Below, in pieces: positions 33,821 through 44,288 of a stretch of 64,000 nucleotides of DNA; position 1 is the stretch's first letter, and every line of letters begins with the position of its first letter. The DNA is taken from the NCBI GenBank assembly GCA_038232275.1, contig JBBSIC010000005.1:25185-89184 (forward strand), given 5' to 3'. The position numbers and the translations under genes are program-made. Under the pieces are notes generated by a model. It did not search any database and had not been told where the DNA came from. It saw nothing but the letters and a program-made list of their open reading frames with translations. The DNA comes from DATLGB01 sp038232275 (GTDB taxonomy: Bacteria > Actinomycetota > Thermoleophilia > Solirubrobacterales > Solirubrobacteraceae).

Positions 33821-35307
33821 CGGCCGCGCTCGTCGCCGTCGCGGTCCGTGCCGGGCTCGCCGGGTCCTGGTCGCCGTGCGGCCTCTCGATGGTCGACACG
33901 CTCGCGCCCGCCGGGTGCGCGGGACGGCGCCGGACCTCCGTGCTCGGGTCGCTCGCGTTCGCCGCCGGCGCGCTCGGCGGCGGGGTCGCGACCTTCGGCG
34001 GGCTCGCCCTGCTCGGCTCGCAGCTCGGGGTCGCGGGGGGCGCGGCCGCCGCACTCGCCGCCGCCGCGCTGCTGCTCGGCGCCGCGGGGGACGCCGCCGG
34101 CCGCCGGATCGTCCCGCAGGTGCGCCGGCAGGTCCCCGAGTCCTGGCGCCGCGTCCTGCCCGTGCCCCTGGCCGCCGCGTTGTACGGCGTGCTGCTCGGG
34201 CTGGGCTTCACGACGTTCGTCCTGTCGTTTGCGACCTGGGCGCTGGCGGCCGCCTGCCTCGCCGTCGGGGCGCCGGGGACCGGAGTGGCGATCGGGCTCG
34301 CGTTCGGCGCCGGGCGGGCACTGCCCGTCGGGCTGCTCGCGCCGTTCGCGGACCGGGAGGCCCCGGCCGCCGTCGCCGCCGCCATGGGCGAGCGCCCCGT
34401 GATCCTGCGGGGGCTGCGCGCCGCCGCTGCGGCGGGCCTCGCCGTCGCCGCGGCAACGCTGCTCGCCGCGCCGCCGTCCGCGCGCGCCGCGGCCACGTTC
34501 GCGCTCGACGCGACGGACCCGAGCGCCAGCGCGGGCCTCGTCGCCTGGCAGGTGCCGGGCGGTACGGGTCGGCTGCGGCACGCGGACGGGCAGGTCGTCC
34601 CGGTGCCGGGCACCCACCCGGCCGTCAGCGGCGGCCTGATCGCCTGGCTCGCGGGAGGGCAGGCCGTCGTGGCCGACGCCGCCACGCTGCGGCCGCTGGT
34701 CGCCTTCCCAGCGCCGGGCGCGGACGCGCTGGGGCTCTCCGGGCGCTACGTGGCGTGGCGGGCGCCGGGCGAGGGCGGGCGCGACGCGATCTTCGCCCGG
34801 AGCCTGCGCACGGCGTCGGGGACGACGGTGGTGGCGCTCGCCCGCGGCCGCGGCAGCCTCGGCCGCCCGGTGATCGACGACACGCGCGTCGTCTTCGACG
34901 ACCAGGCGCCGGCGGTCAGCCGGATCCTCCAGCGCGACCTCGCCACCGGGGAGCTGCGCACCCTGCGCCGCTCCCCGAGCGCGCTGCTGCTGCAGCCATC
35001 CATGGTCGACCACCGGCTGATGTACGTCCGCTCGACCGCAGACGGCCAGGCGGCCTACCTCGGCGGCCATCGCGTCTACGCGACGACGCCGACCGCCCGC
35101 CGCGACGACGGCGTGGGGAAGGGCCATCACCCACACCACGCGGGCTACGCGCACGGCAGGCGCCCGAAGGATCCGCCGCGACCGCCGGCCGGTCTCACCG
35201 TGACGCTGTGGACGACGGCGTTCGACGGCCCGGTCGCGTACGTGACCCGGCTGCGCCACCGCTCCGGCGGCGCGGTGCAGGCACGCATCCTGCGGTTTGG
35301 CCCGTAG
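33814..35307 (+). CDS. MauF/CcdA-like membrane domain fused to exported beta-propeller
   Basis: A 497-residue fusion starting at GTG 33814, overlapping the previous stop by 7 bases. Residues 1-225: six or so membrane helices, with GSWSPCGLSMVDTL (about 17-30), a MauF/CcdA-like SPC motif, and several Arg-flanked helices. The last helix ends LLAAPPSARAAATF, which resembles a signal-peptidase site. Residues 226-497: propeller-like blades (GLVAWQVPG, GLIAWLAGG, RYVAWRAPG, TRVVFDDQA, RLMYVRS), reminiscent of the MauB heavy-chain propeller. A His-rich loop KGHHPHHAGYAHG (about 435-448) may bind metal. Partner and substrate are inferred to be those of the preceding gene. Confidence 0.7.
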   Translation: MLTAALVAVAVRAGLAGSWSPCGLSMVDTLAPAGCAGRRRTSVLGSLAFAAGALGGGVATFGGLALLGSQLGVAGGAAAALAAAALLLGAAGDAAGRRIVPQVRRQVPESWRRVLPVPLAAALYGVLLGLGFTTFVLSFATWALAAACLAVGAPGTGVAIGLAFGAGRALPVGLLAPFADREAPAAVAAAMGERPVILRGLRAAAAAGLAVAAATLLAAPPSARAAATFALDATDPSASAGLVAWQVPGGTGRLRHADGQVVPVPGTHPAVSGGLIAWLAGGQAVVADAATLRPLVAFPAPGADALGLSGRYVAWRAPGEGGRDAIFARSLRTASGTTVVALARGRGSLGRPVIDDTRVVFDDQAPAVSRILQRDLATGELRTLRRSPSALLLQPSMVDHRLMYVRSTADGQAAYLGGHRVYATTPTARRDDGVGKGHHPHHAGYAHGRRPKDPPRPPAGLTVTLWTTAFDGPVAYVTRLRHRSGGAVQARILRFGP

Positions 35308-35336
35308 GACCGGCGGGGCCCAGAGCTCTCGCGTCC

Positions 35337-35396
35337 CGCAGATTCGGCGGCCGTCGCAGATCTGGCATCTATTGCATGCCGAATCTGCGACGGCCG
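35337..35396. terminator. Overlapping alternative hairpins between convergent genes
   Basis: CGGCCGTCGCAGAT (35348-35361) pairs with ATCTGCGACGGCCG (35383-35396), extended by an inner GGCAT/ATGCC stem. CGCAGATTCGGC (35337-35348) pairs perfectly with GCCGAATCTGCG (35378-35389). The two stems share the right arm and exclude each other. They lie in the 131-base gap between convergent stops and can terminate both strands. Confidence 0.6.
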
Positions 35397-35438
35397 GAAA
35401 GTCTCTGGCGGGTCACGGACCGCGGCCGAACCCGCGCG

Positions 35439-36146
35439 CTACGCCAACTCCGCGAGCAGCGGCGCCAGCTCCGCCGCGCCCGCGGCCACGTGGTCGGCCG
35501 CGGCGAGGTCCGTCGCGGCGAAGGGGCCGGTGGTGACCGCGACGACGCGGAGGCCGTCGGCGCGCGCGCAGGCGACGTCGCGCGGGGTGTCGCCGATGAC
35601 GATCGTGCGCTCGCGCGGCCACGGCGCGCCGCCCTCGCCGCCGGCCCGCCGGCGCGCGAGCGGCGGGAGCGACTCGCGCTGCTCGGCGTCGGAGCCGAAG
35701 CCGCCCTGGCCCGGCTCGAAGTGCGCGCCGATGCCGGCCCGCTGGAGCTTCAGCCGCGCCACGGGCTCGAAGTTGCCCGTGACCAGCGACGAGCGCAGGC
35801 GCGGGTCGCCGGCGAGGGAGGTGAGCAGCTCGCCGATGCCCGGGGCGACGAAGCCCGAGAGATCCTGCGGGCACAGCTCCTCGTAGGCCGCGGCGGGCGC
35901 GCGGGCGACCGCCTGCACCTCGCGATCGATCGCGTCGGCCGCGACGCCGAGGGCCAGCAGGATGTGGCGCGCGATCGCGCCGTCCGTGCGCCCCGCGGGC
36001 TCGATCCCGCGGACCTCCTCCGGGCGCAGCCGCTCGCCGTGGACCTCCCGCACCGCCCGCAGCAGCGCCCGGGCATGGGCGTCCGAGGCCCGCTGCAGCA
36101 GCGTGCCGTCGATGTCCCAGAGCAGCAGGAGCGGGAGGTCGGTCAC
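35439..36146 (-). CDS. HAD-family hydrolase (phosphoglycolate-phosphatase-like)
   Basis: A 235-residue haloacid-dehalogenase-like phosphatase. Motif I LLWDIDGTLL (nucleophile Asp), motif II SSLVTGNFEPVARLKLQ (Thr), motif III Lys in the PLARRRAGGEG region less certain, and motif IV VIGDTPRDVACARADG. A helical cap of about 90 residues follows motif I, placing it in subclass IA. The GTG start overlaps the M42 peptidase stop (GTGA). The substrate is unknown. Confidence 0.85.
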   Translation of the reverse strand: MTDLPLLLLWDIDGTLLQRASDAHARALLRAVREVHGERLRPEEVRGIEPAGRTDGAIARHILLALGVAADAIDREVQAVARAPAAAYEELCPQDLSGFVAPGIGELLTSLAGDPRLRSSLVTGNFEPVARLKLQRAGIGAHFEPGQGGFGSDAEQRESLPPLARRRAGGEGGAPWPRERTIVIGDTPRDVACARADGLRVVAVTTGPFAATDLAAADHVAAGAAELAPLLAELA

Positions 36147-37200
36147 CGCGCGAACGACACGTCGCCCGACAGGCGTCGCGCGAACGCCGCGCACAGCCTC
36201 GCCGTCGCGAGCACGTCGTCGATCTGGACCATCTCGACCGCCGAGTGCATGTAGCGCAGCGGCACGCCGATCGACCCGGTCGGGATGCCCGCGCGGCTGT
36301 TGACCAGCGCGTCCGCGTCCGTCCCGGTCGCCCGGCCCGTGGCCTCGACGGTGTAGGGGATCCCCTCCGCCTCGGCGGTCTCGACCAGCAGGTCGAACAC
36401 CTTCGGCGACAGCGTCGCGCCGCGCCCGATGACCGGCCCGGAGCCGAACAGGTGGCGGCCGTTGTCCTTCTCGTCGATGCCCGGAGCGCCCGTCTCGTGC
36501 GTCACGTCGACGACGACGGCGACGTCGGGCCGCAGTGCGTAGGCCGTGGTGATCGCGCCCTGAAAGCTCGTCTCCTCGTGGTTGACGGCCACGGCGTAGA
36601 AGTCCCCCGGGGCGGGACCGTCCTCGGCCAGCAGCCGCAGCGCCTCGTAGGCGACGAAGCACCCGATGCGGTTGTCCATCGAGCGCGACACCAGCCGGCC
36701 GTTGGGAAACTCGACCGGCTCCGCGGAGATGACGGCGACGTCGCCGACGCGCACGCGGGCGCGGGCGTCGTCCCCGTCCGCCGCGCCGATGTCGATGTGC
36801 AGGTCCTTGAGCTTCGGGACCCGCTTGCGCTCCTCGTCGTCGAGCAGGTGAATCGGCTTGCGCCCGGCCACGCCGGGGATGATCCCGTCGCGCGTCAGCA
36901 CGTCGACGCGCTGGCCGACGAGGATCTGCGGGTCCCAGCCGCCCACGGACAGAAACCACAGAAAGCCCTTGTCGTCGATGTGGGAGACGATCAGGCCGAT
37001 CTCGTCGATGTGGCCGAGGATGGCGACGCTCGGCCCGTCGCCGGAACCGGCCAGGCGCGCGACTGACGAGCCGACGCTGTCGCCCGTCACGCCGGTTGCC
37101 AGCGGCTCGCACGCCGCGCGGAACGCCGCGGCGGCGAGCGTCTCGTACCCGGACGGCCCCGGCGCGGTGAGCAGGGAGCGCAGGACCTCGGGGACGTCGG

Positions 37201-37204
<4 letters not shown>
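36143..37204 (-). CDS. M42-family metallo-aminopeptidase / glucanase-like
   Basis: A 353-residue di-metal peptidase. Metal and catalytic residues are visible in LGHIDEIGLIV (His, Asp), SRSMDNRIGCF (bridging Asp), NHEETSFQGA (catalytic Glu and metal Glu), VVDVTHE (Asp) and RYMHSAVEM (His). Family members form self-compartmentalised dodecamers that trim peptides. The GTG start overlaps the aconitase stop (GTGA), and its own stop overlaps the HAD gene, so acnA, this gene and the HAD gene form one coupled operon. Confidence 0.9.
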
Positions 37205-40002
<2,798 letters not shown>

Positions 40003-40056
40003 TGGACGGCTCCGAATCTCAAAGGTGAGCGCTGCACTTAAGCAGGCATACCACGA

Positions 40057-40530
40057 TCAGTCGGTCTTGGCACGGGACGGCAGCGGGAGCGTCCCCGACC
40101 CGTAGTCCACGTGCACGGGCAGCTTGAGGCCCGGGCGCAGCCGGTAGGAGACATACAGCGGCGCGGTGCGGCCGGGGGCGAGCTTGATCTTCAGGCCGAG
40201 GCGCAGCAGCTCGGGCTCCTCGACGTCGACCGGCTTCTGGTAGGCGCCGTAGAGGCCGTGCGCGTAGCTCGCGATGAACTGCGCCGAGCCCTTTAGCCGG
40301 CGACCGGCGGCGTCGACGACGTGGACCTCGGACGCGCTGAGCACCAGCCGCGCCTGCTTGGAGGCGTTGCGCACGGTGCCGAGCACGACCCGGTCGGTGG
40401 GGAGCGCCTTGGGCGAGAAGGCCGCCGGCGTGCTCTTCCACGCCAGCCGCGCCTCGTCTGCGGGCTTCGAGCCGCAGCCCGCGAGCACGACCACGACGAC
40501 GCCGGCCGCCGCCGCGCCGCGGCGGCTCAC
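40057..40530 (-). CDS. Small lipoprotein, unknown function
   Basis: A 157-residue protein starting at GTG 40530, overlapping the upstream beta-helix gene stop (GTGA). The signal peptide SRRGAAAAGVVVVVLAGCGSK has a clear LAGC lipobox. The mature domain (RVVLGTVRNASKQARLVLSASEVHVVDAAG) looks like an immunoglobulin-like DUF4352-type fold with a C-terminal VDYGSGTLPLP. The function is unknown; it is co-translated with the beta-helix protein. Confidence 0.75.
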   Translation of the reverse strand: MSRRGAAAAGVVVVVLAGCGSKPADEARLAWKSTPAAFSPKALPTDRVVLGTVRNASKQARLVLSASEVHVVDAAGRRLKGSAQFIASYAHGLYGAYQKPVDVEEPELLRLGLKIKLAPGRTAPLYVSYRLRPGLKLPVHVDYGSGTLPLPSRAKTD

Positions 40531-42215
40531 CTGGGCTCGGCCGGGAGGTCGAACCAGTCGCACGCGACCGGCCGGGGGTTCTTCTCGGGATCCCACGTCG
40601 TGCACGGCACGAGCAGCGCCGTCTTGTCGAGGCGCGACACGGGTGACGTGGACGGGTGGGCGCAGTTCGGCAGCGACGCGGGGTCTGAGAAGCGGCCCTT
40701 GCCCGACGAGGACTCGTTGCCCTGCCAGCAGTTGCCGACGCCCTGCTCGTCCCACCAGAAGTCGTGCCCGTTGGGGTCCGGCGTGCCGTCCGGCCGGCGC
40801 CCCATGACGTTGTCGAGGAACCGGTTGCCGTTGGAGGTGTCGGCCTGGCGCTCGAGCCGGTCGTCGCCGCGGATCGCGGCCGGCACCCAGATCAGCATCA
40901 CGCCGTGGCGCCAGTTGTCGTAGATGTAGTTGCGCTTGACGGTGTCGCGCGAGCCGCCGCCGATCAGGATGCCCGTCCCGACCGCGGTCTGAAAGTGCGG
41001 GCAGACGATCCTGGCGGGCCGGATCGGGAACGGCTTGGCGTTGCAATAGCGCTGTCGCTGCGCCGTGAAGAGGTTGTTGTTGTTGGAGTAGATGCGGTTG
41101 TTCTCCCAGCGGAAGCATTCCTGCGGCATGCCGGGATGTCCGGAGGCGAAGGAGTCCGTCGAGAGCCCGGTCGCGTTGTCGTGAAAGCGCGAGTCGTGCA
41201 CGTAGGTGGAGTTGCCCGCCGTCCCGCTGTAGCCCAGGACGTTGTCGTGCGAGTCGATGTGCCTGAGCTCGGTCGTGGAGTACTGGCAGCCCGTCATGGC
41301 ACACGTCTGGTAGGCGCCGTTGTAATCGATGTCGCAGCCCTTCTGGTTGGATCCGGGGTACACGCCCGAGTCGCCGTTGCCGTACGCCTCGATGCGGTCG
41401 TACAGGCCGTTGCCCGAGGTGAAGGTGAGCACGCCGTAGTCGGAGTTGTCGCGGGCCACCACGTCCTTGACCACGAAGCCGTTGACCTCGACGAGGTCGA
41501 TCCCGTTGAAGGCGGCCTGCTCGACGGTGAAGTTGCGCAGGTAGACGCCCTGGGCGCGGTCGACGCGCAGGACGTCCAGCTTCAGGCGGTCGCCGCGCAG
41601 TACGACGTCGGTCGGCTTGCGGCCCAGGCCCTCGATCTGCAGGTTGCACAGCTGCAGGCACCTGGGCACCACCGACGGCGCCGCCGGCGTCGGCTCCGGG
41701 CGGGTGTCGCCGATCACCGCGATCAGGTTCTTCGCGTTGGGGCAGTCGATCTGGAGGTTGCGGTCCGGCCGGACCGCCGGGTCGTTGGAGCGCCGGCCCA
41801 CCGGCGGGGGCGCGTCGTTGCCGAAGCCCTCGGTCGCGACGTAGTCGTTCGGGCACGGGCCGCTGTGGTAGTCACCGACCGGGACGCCGCGGCTCGTGAC
41901 CTCCTTGTAGACGCCGGGCATGAGCAGGATGCGATCGCCCGAGTGCGCGGCGTCGATCGCCTGCTGGATCTCGTGCAGGCGGCAGTGCTCGAGCAGCCGG
42001 AGGCGCTGCCTGCGCTCCTTGGACCCGGCCTTGAACTGCCTCTTGATCCCCTTGCGCGACCCCTTGGTGCAGACGACGATCTTCGGGCCCGACCTGCGGT
42101 AGGTCGGGTACTTCAGGCCGGCCCACGCGGGGAACAGCGTGGGCCGCTCCGGGTGGGCCTCCGCGACGCCGGGCACAAGACAGAGCAACAGGCAGAGGGC
42201 GAGCGCGCGCTTCAT
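40527..42215 (-). CDS. Secreted right-handed parallel beta-helix protein
   Basis: A 562-residue exported protein. MKRALALCLLLCLVPGVAEA is the signal peptide, so the ATG at 42215 was chosen. EIQQAIDAAHSGDRILLMPGVYKE is the entry rung typical of pectate-lyase-like and NosD-like helices, followed by rungs NGIDLVEVNGFVVKDVVARDNSDYGVLTF, YVHDSRFHDNATGL and NYIYDNWRHGVMLIW. It contains many Cys (for example CPNDYV, RCLQLCNLQ), suggesting disulfides in a secreted enzyme. No polysaccharide-lyase catalytic residues can be assigned with certainty. Confidence 0.8.
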   Translation of the reverse strand: MKRALALCLLLCLVPGVAEAHPERPTLFPAWAGLKYPTYRRSGPKIVVCTKGSRKGIKRQFKAGSKERRQRLRLLEHCRLHEIQQAIDAAHSGDRILLMPGVYKEVTSRGVPVGDYHSGPCPNDYVATEGFGNDAPPPVGRRSNDPAVRPDRNLQIDCPNAKNLIAVIGDTRPEPTPAAPSVVPRCLQLCNLQIEGLGRKPTDVVLRGDRLKLDVLRVDRAQGVYLRNFTVEQAAFNGIDLVEVNGFVVKDVVARDNSDYGVLTFTSGNGLYDRIEAYGNGDSGVYPGSNQKGCDIDYNGAYQTCAMTGCQYSTTELRHIDSHDNVLGYSGTAGNSTYVHDSRFHDNATGLSTDSFASGHPGMPQECFRWENNRIYSNNNNLFTAQRQRYCNAKPFPIRPARIVCPHFQTAVGTGILIGGGSRDTVKRNYIYDNWRHGVMLIWVPAAIRGDDRLERQADTSNGNRFLDNVMGRRPDGTPDPNGHDFWWDEQGVGNCWQGNESSSGKGRFSDPASLPNCAHPSTSPVSRLDKTALLVPCTTWDPEKNPRPVACDWFDLPAEPR

Positions 42216-42356
42216 CGCGCTGGATTGTGCCAGCACCGGCTTGGTCGGCTGGTGCTACCAGCCCAAGCCGTACACGTTGGGCTCCGGCCAAGGCGCGGCC
42301 TGAAGCCGCGAGCCATCCAGGCCTGACCCTACCGGTGACCGGGTAGCGGTCTCCGC

Positions 42357-43220
42357 ATGGCCAGCGTCGCGGTCCTCGGGACCGGCACCATGGGCGCCCC
42401 GATGGCGCGCAACCTGGCGCGGGCCGGGCACGACGTGCGCGCGTTCAACCGCACGCGGGAGAAGGCCGAGCCGCTCGCGCAGGATGGCGTCGCTGTCTGC
42501 GACGAGGCCACCGGTGCGGTCACCGGTGCCGAGTTCGTCCTGACGATCCTCAGCTCGGGCGAGGCCGTCGAGGCGGTCATGACCGAGGCGGGCGCGCTCG
42601 ACGCCATGGAGCCCGGCAGCGTCTGGATTCAGGCGAGCACCGTCGGCGCCGACTTCGCCGAGCGCTTCGGGGAGCTGGCGACGGCGGCCAACGGCGTCCC
42701 GTACGTCGACGCGCCCGTGCTGGGCACCAAACAGCCGGCGGAGCAGGGCGAGCTGATCGTCCTCGCCTCGGGCGCGGACGACGCGCTCGACCGCTGCACG
42801 CCGGTCTTCGAGGCGGTCGGGTCCAGGACGGTCCGGCTCGGCGAGGCGGGCGCGGGTACCCGCATGAAGCTCGTCGTCAACACCTGGCTGCTCGCCCTGG
42901 TCGAGGGCCTCGCCGAGTCCGTCGCGCTCGCCGAGGGGCTCGGAGCCGATCCGGCGACGTTTCTCGAGATCATCGACGGCGGCCCGCTGTTCGCGCCCTA
43001 CGCCAAGCTCAAGGGCGCCGCCATGATCGAGGAGGACTTCGATCCGAGCTTCGCGCTCGCGCTCGCCGCCAAGGACGCCCGGCTCGTGGAGCAGGCCGCG
43101 GAGCAAGCCGGCCTTGACCTGCCGCTGGTCAGAGCCGTCGCCGCGCAGATGGCGCGCGGGGTCGATGCCGGCCACGGTGACGAGGACATGGCGGCGACCG
43201 TGCGCACCGCGCGGGGCTGA
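42357..43220 (+). CDS. NAD(P)-dependent 3-hydroxyisobutyrate-dehydrogenase-like oxidoreductase
   Basis: A 287-residue beta-hydroxyacid dehydrogenase. Rossmann motif VAVLGTGTMGAPMARNLARAGHDV, then substrate region YVDAPVLGTKQPAEQGEL (related to DAPVSGG) and catalytic Lys in RMKLVVNTW. Arg in the NRTREK loop after the second strand suggests NADP use. The substrate, perhaps a glyoxylate-type or 3-hydroxyacid, is not clear. A stretch resembling the GC-rich repeat follows its stop. Confidence 0.88.
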   Translation: MASVAVLGTGTMGAPMARNLARAGHDVRAFNRTREKAEPLAQDGVAVCDEATGAVTGAEFVLTILSSGEAVEAVMTEAGALDAMEPGSVWIQASTVGADFAERFGELATAANGVPYVDAPVLGTKQPAEQGELIVLASGADDALDRCTPVFEAVGSRTVRLGEAGAGTRMKLVVNTWLLALVEGLAESVALAEGLGADPATFLEIIDGGPLFAPYAKLKGAAMIEEDFDPSFALALAAKDARLVEQAAEQAGLDLPLVRAVAAQMARGVDAGHGDEDMAATVRTARG

Positions 43221-43221
43221 A

Positions 43222-43245
43222 GGGGGAGCGACCTTGGGGTAGAGC
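43222..43245 (+). repeat. GC-rich repeat, degenerate copy D
   Basis: GGGGGAGC, six bases, then GGGGTAGAGC. It matches the two ends of the repeat at 14813-14860 but with a short centre. It lies exactly where the methyltransferase gene should start, and may have replaced its original start region. Confidence 0.4.
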
Positions 43246-43247
43246 GG

Positions 43248-43853
43248 CTGCTCGACGAGCTGCGGGGCCGCCTCCGCGACGAGCGCGTCCTGACCGCCAT
43301 CGGCGCGGTCCCGCGTGAGGTCTTCGTGCCCGCGCGGCGGCGCTGGCGCGCGTGGGACAACGAGTCGCTGCCGATCGGCTCCGGCCAGACGATCTCCCAG
43401 CCGCTGGTCGTGGGCGCGATGTGCGAGCTGCTGCGGCTGCAGGGCACCGAGCGGGTGCTGGACGTCGGCACGGGCTCGGGGTACCACGCCGCGGTGCTCG
43501 CCCGGCTGGCCGCGCAGGTCTTCAGCGTCGAGCTGCATGCGTCCCTGGCGGCGGGCGCCCGCGAGGCGCTCGCGGCGGCAGGCGCGCGCAACGTGACGTG
43601 CCTGCTCGGCGACGGCACGCGCGGCCTGCCCGAGCACGCACCGTTCGACGCGATCAACGTCGCCGCTGCGGGCCCGGAGGAGCGGCTCGCCACCCTGGCG
43701 GGCCAGCTCGCGCCCGGCGGCCGGCTCGTCGCGCCCGTCGTCGTTGCCGACGGGCGCGAGCAGATCCTGATCGTCCTGCACCGGAATCCGGAGGGCCGGC
43801 ACCAACGCTCCGAGCACGGACCGGTGCGCTTCGTGCCGCTCGTCGGAAACTGA
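43248..43853 (+). CDS. pcm: Protein-L-isoaspartate O-methyltransferase
   Basis: About 201 residues. Homology starts at LLDELRGRLRDERVLTAIGAVPREVFVP and continues with PIGSGQTISQPLVVGAM (family mark), the SAM-binding motif VLDVGTGSGYHAAVLA, and FDAINVAAAGP. It repairs isoaspartyl residues in aged proteins. No ATG, GTG or TTG occurs in frame between the stop at 43218 and the GTG at 43326, which would delete about 26 conserved residues. CTG at 43248 is taken as a tentative start. The start is the weak point; the family call is firm. Confidence 0.78.
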   Translation: MLDELRGRLRDERVLTAIGAVPREVFVPARRRWRAWDNESLPIGSGQTISQPLVVGAMCELLRLQGTERVLDVGTGSGYHAAVLARLAAQVFSVELHASLAAGAREALAAAGARNVTCLLGDGTRGLPEHAPFDAINVAAAGPEERLATLAGQLAPGGRLVAPVVVADGREQILIVLHRNPEGRHQRSEHGPVRFVPLVGN

Positions 43854-43872
43854 CATACGGAGCGCGGTGTCG

Positions 43873-43901
43873 TTGTCAGCCGTGTGGTTGACCTCTATGA
43901 T
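43873..43901 (+). promoter_or_regulatory. Sigma-A-type promoter
   Basis: TTGTCA (43873-43878), a 17-base spacer, then TATGAT (43896-43901). This is the best classical promoter in the window. It predicts transcription from about 43908 and a leader of about 150 bases before the zinc-ribbon GTG at 44058. Confidence 0.6.
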
Positions 43902-44057
43902 CGCATGCAGTCCGGAGGGCGACAGGGCCATCTGCCAAGTCAGCTCGTTGGACGGTTTCAAGGAGATGGAGCGAGGAGCGCAGGGGGACGGTCGCGCGGG
44001 AGCGGCGGCCGACAGTCGGCGAGACGAGCGAGTCCGCAACCCCACCGGAGACCCTAC

Positions 44058-44288
44058 GTGTCATACCTCACCTGCCCGAGCTGCAAGTTCACCGTGTCAG
44101 AGATGGGCGCCCGCTCGCCCTTCCAGAACTGCCCACGCTGCCTGCTGCGCCGCGGAACGCGGCGGATGATGGAGTTCACCACGACGCCGCCGCAGCGCTT
44201 CCAGCCCCGGCCGCTGGCCGGCCTCGAGCGCATCGTCGAGGCCAAGTCGCGCCTCAGCTCACCGCATCGAGACGTGCGCTCGGGTTGA
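44058..44288 (+). CDS. Small zinc-ribbon protein
   Basis: A 76-residue protein. SYLTCPSCKFTVSEMGARS and FQNCPRCLLRRG give two CxxC knuckles, 15 residues apart, for one zinc. The C-terminal half is basic and Pro/Arg-rich. The GTG start has GGAG (44046-44049) at 8 bases. A promoter at 43873-43901 leaves a long leader. The 3' end overlaps the convergent pncB gene by 35 bases. Possible roles are nucleic-acid or ribosome binding; this is not proven. Confidence 0.68.
   Translation: MSYLTCPSCKFTVSEMGARSPFQNCPRCLLRRGTRRMMEFTTTPPQRFQPRPLAGLERIVEAKSRLSSPHRDVRSG

Noticed and set aside
32695..35307. A single 870-codon protein starting inside the mau-like first gene
   Set aside because: The first 373 codons are a shadow frame; membrane-domain homology starts only at GTG 33814.
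43885..43901. TTGACC next to TATGAT as a promoter
   Set aside because: Separated by only about 3 bases; the TTGTCA at 43873 with a 17-base spacer is the consistent -35.
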